NCBI GenBank assembly: GCA_037042915.1
Contig: CM073199.1
Coordinates: forward strand, 2,418,001 to 2,482,000
DNA: 64,000 nt
DNA from: Auricularia sp. M13
Lineage: Eukaryota; Basidiomycota; Agaricomycetes; Auriculariales; Auriculariaceae
Direction of reading: 5' to 3'
Position 1 is the stretch's first letter, and the number at the start of each line of letters is the position of its first letter. The notes beneath the pieces were generated by a model that was not told the origin of the DNA, did not search any database, and saw only the letters and a list, made by a program, of their open reading frames with translations. Shown here in pieces: positions 54,901 to 64,000 of the stretch. A program made the translations under genes and the position numbers.

Positions 54901-57900
54901 CAGCAGACCGGAGTGGTGTCTACTGAATTCGGATGACCCCTGAAGGTGAGTAAACACACTGTAATGCGAAGTGGTCAGGCCACGCTCGCTGGGCAGATCG
55001 TCTGCCTTTGATGGTGCGAGAAAGCAGCAGGAATTCCAGACATTGTCTGGGGTCTCCGCTGCAGACTGGAGTGGTGTCTAGTGAATTCGGATGATCCCTC
55101 ATGGTGAGAGAACACATTGTAATGCGAAGTGGTCAGGCCAAGCTCGCTGGGCAGATCGTCTGCCGTGGATGGTGCGAGAAAGCAGCAGGAATTCCAGACA
55201 TTGCCTGGGGTCTCCGCAGCAGACCGGAGTGGTGTCTAGTGAATTCAGATGACCCCTGAAGGTGAGTAAACACACTGTAATGCGAAGTGGTCAGGCCACG
55301 CTCGCTGGGCAGATCGTCTGCCTTTGATGGTGCGAGAAAGCAGCAGGAATTCCAGACATTGCCTGGGGTCTCCGCAGCAGACCGGAGTGGTTTCTACTGA
55401 ATTCGGATGACCCCTGAAGGTGAGTAAACACACTGTAATGCGAAGTGGTCAGGCCAAGCTCGCTGGGCAGATCGTCTGCCGTGGATGGTGCGAGAAAGCA
55501 GGAGGAATTCCAGACATTGTCTGGGGTCTCCGCAGCAGACCGGAGTGGTGTCTAGTGAATTCAGATGACACCTAACGGTGAGAAAACTCACTGTAATGCG
55601 AAGTGGTCAGGCCACGCTCGCTGGGCAGATCGTCTGCCGTGGATGGTGAGAAAGCACCAGGAATTCCAGACATTGCCTGGGGTCTCCGCAGCAGACCGGA
55701 GTGGTGTCTAGTGAATTCAGATGACCCCTGAAGGTGAGTAAACACACTGTAATGCGAAGTGGTCAGGCCAAGCTCGCTGGGCAGATCGTCTGCCTTTGAT
55801 GGTGCGAGAAAGCAGCAGGAATTCCAGACATTGCCTGGGGTCTCCGCAGCAGACCGGAGTGGTTTCTACTGAATTCGGATGACCCCTGAAGGTGAGTAAA
55901 CACACTGTAATGCGAAGTGGTCAGGCCAAGCTCGCTGGGCAGATCGTCTGCCGTGGATGGTGCGAGAAAGCAGGAGGAATTCCAGACATTGTCTGGGGTC
56001 TCCGCAGCAGACCGGAGTGGTGTCTAGTGAATTCAGATGACACCTAACGGTGAGAAAACTCACTGTAATGCGAAGTGGTCAGGCCACGCTCGCTGGGCAG
56101 ATCGTCTGCCGTGGATGGTGCGAGAAAGCACCAGGAATTCCAGACATTGCCTGGGGTCTCCGCAGCAGACCGGAGTGGTGTCTAGTGAATTCAGATGACC
56201 CCTGAAGGTGAGTAAACACACTGTAATGCGAAGTGGTCAGGCCAAGCTCGCTGGGCAGATCGTCTGCCTTTGATGGTGCGAGAAAGCAGCAGGAATTCCA
56301 GACATTGCCTGGGGTCTCCGCAGCAGACCGGAGTGGTTTCTACTGAATTCGGATGACCCCTGAAGGTGAGTAAACACACTGTAATGCGAAGTGGTCAGGC
56401 CAAGCTCGCTGGGCAGATCGTCTGCCTTTGATGGTGCGAGAAAGCAGCAGGAATTCCAGACATTGCCTGGGGTCTCCGCTGCAGACGGGAGTGGTGTCTA
56501 GTGAATTCGGATGACCCCTGAAGGTGAGTAAACACACTGTAATGCGAAGTGGTCAGGCCACGCTCGCTAGGCAGACCGTCTGCCTTGGATGGTGCGAGAA
56601 AGCAGCAGGAATTCCAGACATTGCCTGGGGTCTCCGCAGCAGACCGGAGTGGTGTCTAGTGAATTCAGATGACACCTAACGGTGAGAAAACTCACTGTAA
56701 TGCGAAGTGGTCAGGCCACGCTCGCTGGGCAGATCGTCTGCCGTGGATGGTGCGAGAAAGCAGCAGGAATTCCAGACATTGCCTGGGGTCTCCGCAGCAG
56801 ACCGGAGTGGTGTCTAGTGAATTCAGATGACCCCTGAAGGTGAGTAAACACACTGTAATGCGAAGTGGTCAGGCCAAGCTCGCTGGGCAGATCGTCTGCC
56901 TTTGATGGTGCGAGAAAGCAGCAGGAATTCCAGACATTGCCTGGGGTCTCCGCAGCAGACCGGAGTGGTGTCTACTGAATTCGGATGACCCCTGAAGGTG
57001 AGTAAACACACTGTAATGCGAAGTGGTCAGGCCAAGCTCGCTGGGCAGATCGTCTGCCGTGGATGGTGCGAGAAAGCAGCAGGAATTCCAGACATTGTCT
57101 GGGGTCTCCGCTGCAGACTGGAGTGGTGTCTAGTGAATTCGGATGATCCCTCATGGTGAGAGAACACATTGTAATGTGAAGTAGTCTGGCCACGCTCGCT
57201 AGGCAGATCGTCTGCCTTGGATGGTGCGAGAAAGCAGCAGGAATTCCAGACATTGCCTGGGGTCTCCGCAGCAGACCGGAGTGGTGTCTAGTGAATTCAG
57301 ATGACACCTTACGGTGAGGAAACTCACTGTAATGCGAAGTGGTCAGGCCACGCTCGCTGGGCAGATCGTCTGCCTTTGATGGTGCGAGAAAGCACCAGGA
57401 ATTCCAGACATTGCCTGGGGTCTCCGCAGCAGACCGGAGTGGTGTCTACTGAATTCGGATGACCCCTGAAGGTGAGTAAACACACTGTAATGCGAAGTGG
57501 TCAGGCCAAGCTCGCTGGGCAGATCGTCTGCCGTGGATGGTGCGAGAAAGCAGGAGGAATTCCAGACATTGTCTGGGGTCTCCGCTGCAGACTGGAGTGG
57601 TGTCTAGTGAATTCGGATGATCCCTCATGGTGAGAGAACACATTGTAATGTGAAGTAGTCTGGCCACGCTCGCTAGGCAGATCGTCTGCCTTGGATGGTG
57701 CGAGAAAGCAGCAGGAATTCCAGACATTGCCTGGGGTCTCCGCAGCAGACCGGAGTGGTGTCTAGTGAATTCAGATGACACCTCACGGTGAGGAAACTCA
57801 CTGTAATGCGAAGTGGTCAGGCCACGCTCGCTGGGCAGATCGTCTGCCGTGGATGGTGCGAGAAAGCACCAGGAATTCCAGACATTGCCTGGGGTCTCCG

Positions 57901-58756
57901 CAGCAGACCGGAGTGGTGTCTACTGAATTCGGATGACACCTAATGGTGAGTAAACACACTGTAATGCGAAGTGGTCAGGCCAAGCTCGCTGGGCAGATCG
58001 TCTGCCTTGGATGGTGCGAGAAAGCAGCAGGAATTCCAGACATTGCCTGGGGTCTCCGCAGCAGACCGGAGTGGTGTCTACTGAATTTGGATGACCCCTG
58101 AAGGTGAGTAAACACACTGTAATGCGAAGTGGTCAGGCCACGCTCGCTGGGCAGATCGTCTGCCTTGGATGGTGCGAGAAAGCAGCAGGAATTCCAGACA
58201 TTGCCTGGGGTCTCCGCAGCAGAGCGGAGTGGTGTCTAGTGAATTCAGATGACACCTGAAGGTGAGTAAACACCCTGTAATGCGAAGTGGTCAGGCCACG
58301 CTCGCTGGGCAGATCGTCTGCCTTCGATGGTGCTAGAAAGCAGCAGGAATTCCAGACATTGCCTGGGGTCTCCGCAGCAGACCGGAGTGGTGTCTACTGA
58401 ATTGGGATGACCCCTGAAGGTGAGTAAACACACTGTAATGCGAAGTGGTCAGGCCAAGCTCGCTGGGCAGATCGTCTGCCGTGGATGGTGCGAGAATGCA
58501 GCAGGAATTCCAGACATTGCCTGGGGTCTCCGCAGCAGACCGGAGTGGTGTCTACTGAATTCAGATGACCCCTGACGGTGAGAAAACACACTGTAATGCA
58601 AAGTGGTCAGGCCACGCTCGCTGGGCAGATCGTCTGCCTTGGATGGTGCGAGAAAGCAGCAGGAATTCCAGACATTGTCTGGGGTCTCCGCTGTAGACTG
58701 GAGTGGTGTCTAGTGAATCCAGATGATCCCTCATGGTGAGAGAACACATTGTAATG

Positions 58757-58856
58757 NNNNNNNNNNNNNNNNNNNNNNNNNNNNNNNNNNNNNNNNNNNN
58801 NNNNNNNNNNNNNNNNNNNNNNNNNNNNNNNNNNNNNNNNNNNNNNNNNNNNNNNN
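58757..58856. other. Assembly gap of 100 N inside the satellite array
   Basis: Exactly 100 N. The landmark TAATG lies at 58752-58756 before and 58888-58892 after, a distance of 136, not a multiple of 158. So the gap length is a placeholder and the true number of units here is unknown. Confidence 0.97.
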
Positions 58857-59349
58857 AGATGATCCCTGACGGTGAGAAAACACATTGTAATGCGAAGTGG
58901 TCAGGCCACGCTCGCTGGGCAGATCGTCTGCCTTTGATGGTGCGAGAAAGCAGCAGGAATTCCAGACATTGCCTGGGGTCTCCGCTGCAGACTGGAGTGG
59001 TGTCTAGTGAATTCAGATGATCCCTGACGGTGAGAAAACACATTGTAATGCGAAGTGGTCAGGCCACGCTCGCTGGGCAGATCGTCTGCCTTGGATGGTG
59101 CGAGAAAGCAGCAGGAATTCCAGACATTGCCTGGGGTCTCCGCTGCAGACTGGAGTGGTGTCTAGTGAATTCAGATGATCCCTGATGGTGAGAAAACACA
59201 TTGTAATGCGAAGTGGTCAGGCCACGCTCGCTGGGCAGATCGTCTGCCTTTGATGGTGCGAGAAAGCAGCAGGAATTCCAGACATTGCCTGGGGTCTCCG
59301 CTGCAGACTGGAGTGGTGTCTAGTGAATTCAGATGATCCCTGACGGTGA

Positions 59350-59475
59350 GAAAACACACACTGTAATGCAAAGTGGTCAGGCAGACACGCAGCAGACTGG
59401 GCAGATTCAGATGTCTGAGAGAACACATTGATGGTGCGAGGCAGATCGTCTGCCGTGGATGGTGCGAGAGCAGCA
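59350..59475. repeat. Scrambled satellite unit
   Basis: After a normal start (ACACACTGTAATGCAAAGTGG) the unit runs into out-of-order pieces of the consensus: GGCAGACACGCAGCAGACTG, CAGATTCAGATGTCTGAGAG and AACACATTGATGGTGCGAGG. It then resumes at CAGATCGTCTGCCGTGGATG. It lies about 500 bp after the gap, so a local misassembly is as likely as a real rearrangement. Confidence 0.7.
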
Positions 59476-62400
59476 GGAATTCCAGACATTGTCTGGGGTC
59501 TCCGCTGCAGACTGGAGTGGTGTCTAGTGAATTCAGATGATCCCTCATGGTGAGAGAACACATTGTAATGTGAAGTAGTCAGGCCAGCTCGCTGGGCAGA
59601 TCGTCTGCCTTGGATGGTGCGAGAAAGCAGCAGGAATTCCAGACATTGCCTGGGGTCTCCGCAGCAGACTGGAGTGGTGTCTAGTGAATTCGGATGACCC
59701 TGATGGTGAGTAAACACACTGTAATGCGAAGTGGTCAGGCCACGCTCGCTGGGCAGATTGTCTGCCTTTGATGGTGCGAGAAAGCAGCAGGAATTCCAGA
59801 CATTGCCTGGGGTCTCCGCTGCAGACTGGAGTGGTGTCTAGTGAATTCAGATGATCCCTCATGGTGAGAGAACACATTGTAATGCGAAGTAGTCAGGCCA
59901 AGCTCGCTAGGCAGATCGTCTGCCGTGGATGGTGCGAGAAAGCAGCAGGAATTCCAGACATTGCCTGGGGTCTCCGCTGCAGACTGGAGTGGTGTCTAGT
60001 GAATTTGGATGACCCCTGACGGTGAGAAAACACACTGTAATGCAAAGTGGTCAGGCCACGCTCGCTGGGCAGATCGTCTGCCTTTGATGGTGCGAGAAAG
60101 CAGCAGGAATTCCAGACATTGTCTGGGGTCTCCGCTGCAGACTGGAGTGGTGTCTAGTGAATTCGGATGATCCGTGATGGTGAGAAAACACACTGTAATG
60201 CAAAGTGGTCAGGCCACGCTCGCTGGGCAGATCGTCTGCCTTGGATGGTGCGAGAAAGCAGCAGGAATTCCAGACATTGTCTGGGGTCTCCGCTGCAGAC
60301 CGGAGTGGTGTCTAGTGAATTCGGATGACCCCTGACGGTGAGAAAACACACTGTAATGCAAAGTGGTCAGGCCACGCTCGCTGGGCAGATCGTCTGCCTT
60401 TGATGGTGCGAGAAAGCAGCAGGAATTCCAGACATTGCCTGGGGTCTCCGCTGCAGACTGGAGTGGTGTCTAGTGAATTCAGATGATCCCTCATGGTGAG
60501 AAAACACTGTAATGCGAAGTGGTCAGGCCACGCTCGCTGGGCAGATCGTCTGCCTTGGATGGTGCGAGAAAGCAGCAGGAATTCCAGACATTGCCTGGGG
60601 TCTCCGCAGCAGACCGGAGTGGTGTCTAGTGAATTCGGATGATCCCTCATGGTGAGAGAACACATTGTAATGCGAAGTAGTCAGGCCAAGCTCGCTAGGC
60701 AGATCGTCTGCCGTGGATGGTGCGAGAAAGCAGCAGGAATTCCAGACATTGCCTGGGGTCTCCGCTGCAGACTGGAGTGGTGTCTAGTGAATTTGGATGA
60801 CCCTTGATGGTGAGAAAACACACTGTAATGCAAAGTGGTCAGGCCACGCTCGCTGGGCAGATCGTCTGCCTTGGATGGTGCGAGAAAGCAGCAGGAATTC
60901 CAGACATTGCCTGGGGTCTCCGCAGCAGACCGGAGTGGTGTCTAGTGAATTCGGATGACCCCTGACGGTGAGAAAACACACTGTAATGCAAAGTGGTCAG
61001 GCCACGCTCGCTGGGCAGATCGTCTGCCTTTGTTGGTGCGAGAAAGCAGCAGGAATTCCAGACATTGCCTGGGGTCTCCGCTGCAGACTGGAGTGGTGTC
61101 TAGTGAATTCGGATGATCCCTCATGGTGAGAGAACACATTGTAATGCGAAGTAGTCAGGCCAAGCTCGCTAGGCAGATCGTCTGCCGTGGATGGTGCGAG
61201 AAAGCAGCAGGAATTCCAGACATTGCCTGGGGTCTCCGCTGCAGACTGGAGTGGTGTCTAGTGAATTTGGATGACCCTTGATGGTGAGAAAACACACTGT
61301 AATGCTAAGTGGTCAGGCCACGCTCGCTGGGCAGATCGTCTGCCTTGGATGGTGCGAGAAAGCAGCAGGAATTCCAGACATTGCCTGGGGTCTCCGCTGC
61401 AGACTGGAGTGGTGTCTAGTGAATTTGGATGACCCTTGATGGTGAGAAAACACACTGTAATGCGACATGGTCAGGCCAAGCTCGCTGGGCAGATTGTCTG
61501 CCGTGGATGGTGCGAGAAAGCAGCAGGAATTCCAGACATTGCCTGGGGTCTCCGCAGCAGACCGGAGTGGTGTCTACTGAATTCGGATGACCCCTGAAGG
61601 TGAGTAAACACACTGTAATGCGAAGTGGTCAGGCCAAGCTCGCTGGGCAGATCGTCTGCCTTGGATGGTGCGAGAAAGCAGCAGGAATTCCAGACATTGC
61701 CTGGGGTCTCCGCTGCAGACTGGAGTGGTGTCTAGTGAATTCGGATGATCCCTCATGGTGAGAGAACACATTGTAATGTGAAGTAGTCTGGCCACGCTCG
61801 CTGGGCAGATCGTCTGCCTTCGATGGTGCTAGAAAGCAGCAGGAATTCCAGACATTGTCTGGGGTCTCTGCTGCAGAGTGGAGTGGTGTCTAGTGAATTC
61901 GGATGACCCCTGAAGGTGAGTAAACACCCTGTAATGCGAAGTGGTCAGGCCACGCTCGCTGGGCAGATCGTCTGCCTTCGATGGTGCTAGAAAGCAGCAG
62001 GAATTCCAGACATTGCCTGGGGTCTCCGCTGCAGACTGGAGTGGTGTCTAGTGAATTCGGATGACCCCTGAAGGTGAGTAAACACCCTGTAATGCGAAGT
62101 GGTCAGGCCACGCTCGCTGGGCAGATCGTCTGCCTTCGATGGTGCGAGAAAGCAGCAGGAATTCCAGACATTGCCTGGGGTCTCCGCAGCAGACCGGAGT
62201 GGTGTCTAGTGAATTTGGATGACCCTTGATGGTGAGAAAACACACTGTAATGCGAAGTGGTCAGGCCAAGCTCGCTGGGCAGATCGTCTGCCGTGGATGG
62301 TGCGAGAAAGCAGGAGGAATTCCAGACATTGTCTGGGGTCTCCGCTGCAGACGGGAGTGGTGTCTAGTGAATTCAGATGACCCCTGAAGGTGAGTAAACA

Positions 62401-64000
62401 CCCTGTAATGCGAAGTGGTCAGGCCACGCTCGCTGGGCAGATCGTCTGCCTTCGATGGTGCGAGAAAGCACCAGGAATTCCAGACATTGTCTGGGGTCTC
62501 CGCTGCAGACTGGAGTGGTGTCAAGTGAATTTGGATGACCCTTGATGGTGAGAAAACACACTGTAATGTGAAGTAGTCAGGCCAAGCTCGCTGGGCAGAT
62601 CGTCTGCCGTGGATGGTGCGAGAAAGCAGCAGGAATTCCAGACATTGCCTGGGGTCTCCGCAGCAGACCGGAGTGGTGTCTACTGAATTCGGATGACCCC
62701 TGAAGGTGAGTAAACACACTGTAATGCAAAGTGCTCAGGCCACGCTCGCTGGGCAGATCGTCTGCCGTGGATGGTGCGAGAAAGCAGCAGGAATTCCAGA
62801 CATTGCCTGGGGTCTCCGCTGCAGACTGGAGTGGTGTCTAGTGAATTCAGATGATCCCTCATGGTGAGAGAACACATTGTAATGCGAAGTAGTCAGGCCA
62901 AGCTCGCTAGGCAGATCGTCTGCCGTGGATGGTGCGAGAAAGCAGCAGGAATTCCAGACATTGCCTGGGGTCTCCGCAGCAGACCGGAGTGGTGTCTAGT
63001 GAATTCAGATGACACCTGACGGTGAGAAAACACACTGTAATGCGAAGTGGTCAGGCCACGCTCGCTGGGCAGATCGTCTGCCTTGGATGGTGCGAGAAAG
63101 CAGCAGGAATTCCAGACATTGCCTGGGGTCTCCGCAGCAGACCGGAGTGGTGTCTACTGAATTCGGATGACCCCTGAAGGTGAGTAAACACACTGTAATG
63201 CGAAGTGGTCAGGCCACGCTCGCTGGGCAGATCGTCTGCCTTCGATGGTGCGAGAAAGCACCAGGAATTCCAGACATTGTCTGGGGTCTCTGCTGCAGAG
63301 TGGAGTGGTGTCTAGTGAATTCGGATGACCCTTGATGGTGAGAAAACACACTGTAATGTGAAGTAGTCAGGCCAAGCTCGCTGGGCAGATCGTCTGCCGT
63401 GGATGGTGCGAGAAAGCAGCAGGAATTCCAGACATTGCCTGGGGTCTCCGCTGCAGACTGGAGTGGTGTCTAGTGAATTCAGATGATCCCTCATGGTGAG
63501 AAAACACACTGTAATGCAAAGTGGTCAGGCCACGCTCGCTGGGCAGATCGTCTGCCTTGGATGGTGCGAGAAAGCAGCAGGAATTCCAGACATTGCCTGG
63601 GGTCTCCGCAGCAGACCGGAGTGGTGTCTAGTGAATTTGGATGACCCTTGATGGTGAGAAAACACACTGTAATGCGAAGTGGTCAGGCCAAGCTCGCTGG
63701 GCAGATCGTCTGCCGTGGATGGTGCGAGAAAGCAGGAGGAATTCCAGACATTGTCTGGGGTCTCCGCTGCAGACGGGAGTGGTGTCTAGTGAATTCGGAT
63801 GACCCCTGAAGGTGAGTAAACACTCTGTAATGCGAAGTGGTCAGGCCACGCTCGCTGGGCAGATCGTCTGCCTTGGATGGTGCGAGAAAGCAGCAGGAAT
63901 TCCAGACATTGCCTGGGGTCTCCGCAGCAGACCGGAGTGGTGTCTAGTGAATTTGGATGACCCTTGATGGTGAGAAAACACACTGTAATGCGAAGTGGTC

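Larger units (their letters stand above)
43000..64000. repeat. 158-bp satellite tandem array, about 130 units, running off the right edge
   Basis: Nearly the whole last third of the window is head-to-tail copies of a 158-bp unit. Fixed landmarks in each unit (plus strand): GAATTCGGATGA, GTGAGTAAACAC or GTGAGAAAACAC, TGTAATGCGAAGTGGTCAGG, CTCGCTGGGCAGATCGTCTG, GGTGCGAGAAAGCAGCAGG, AATTCCAGACATTG, GGGTCTCCGC and GGAGTGGTGTCTA. The same landmark recurs every 158 bp (for example unit starts near 48445, 48603 and 48761). Most units have two EcoRI sites. Four main variants differ in the 20-30 bp after the first GAATTC (GACCCCTGAAGG, GATCCCTCATGG, GACACCGAACGG, GACCCTTGATGG). 158 is not a multiple of 3, so the overlapping 60-170 codon minus-strand frames are a by-product; many begin at GTG, not ATG. 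About 158 bp is close to one nucleosome. Array extent beyond 64000 is unknown. Confidence 0.95.

Noticed and set aside
43400-64000. Dozens of similar minus-strand frames of 60-170 codons in the array, as if a repeated protein gene family
   Set aside because: They follow from the 158-bp repeat lacking stops in some frames. 158 is not a multiple of 3, so frames rotate from unit to unit, and many begin at GTG instead of ATG.
43000-64000. CRISPR-like array
   Set aside because: The repeat is contiguous 158-bp units with no unique spacers, in a eukaryotic genome.

Overview
The window looks like genomic DNA of an agaricomycete basidiomycete (mushroom-forming fungus). Genes are split by many 45-60 nt introns, almost all GT-AG. 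The gene families are fungal: UTP10, CTK2, RPA49, GH3 beta-glucosidase, GMC oxidoreductase, a DUF6535 membrane protein, seven-helix agaricomycete membrane proteins and a basidiomycete-expanded kinase-like family. No bacterial or viral genes are seen. I cannot name the species.

Layout. 1-10.7 kb is a dense housekeeping block: UTP10 (partial, minus), a broken kinase-like gene, CTK2 (plus), RPA49 (minus, convergent with CTK2) and a SET-domain gene (plus). 11-25 kb is accessory: a secreted GH3 beta-glucosidase (minus), two seven-helix membrane proteins (plus), a tiny secreted peptide (minus) and an aryl-alcohol-oxidase-like GMC enzyme (minus) with an apparent frameshift. 25-41 kb holds two BAG-domain (Hsp70 co-chaperone type) genes about 13 kb apart, the first with heat-shock elements in its promoter. 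Between them lie a DUF6535 membrane protein, a BBE-type FAD oxidase with two apparent frameshifts, and a secreted beta-helix hydrolase.

41.9-42.7 kb holds the 5' part of a kinase-like gene cut by a 508-bp element. The element has 13-bp perfect terminal inverted repeats (CAAGGGGTGTCCA) and an 8-bp target duplication (GCTCGCGT), the signature of a non-autonomous hAT transposon; dropping the element plus one duplication copy leaves one open frame. From about 43.0 kb to the end of the window everything is one tandem array of a 158-bp satellite, about 130 copies. It shows 3-4 unit higher-order periods, larger internal duplications, a degraded left edge, a 100-N assembly gap and one scrambled unit beside the gap.

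No operon-like logic links the genes. Functional themes are ribosome and transcription machinery on the left, plant-biomass enzymes (GH3, GMC, FAD oxidase, beta-helix hydrolase) in the middle, and decaying DNA (broken kinase-like genes, transposon, satellite) towards the right. Exon coordinates come from reading splice signals by eye; some junctions are marked unresolved.
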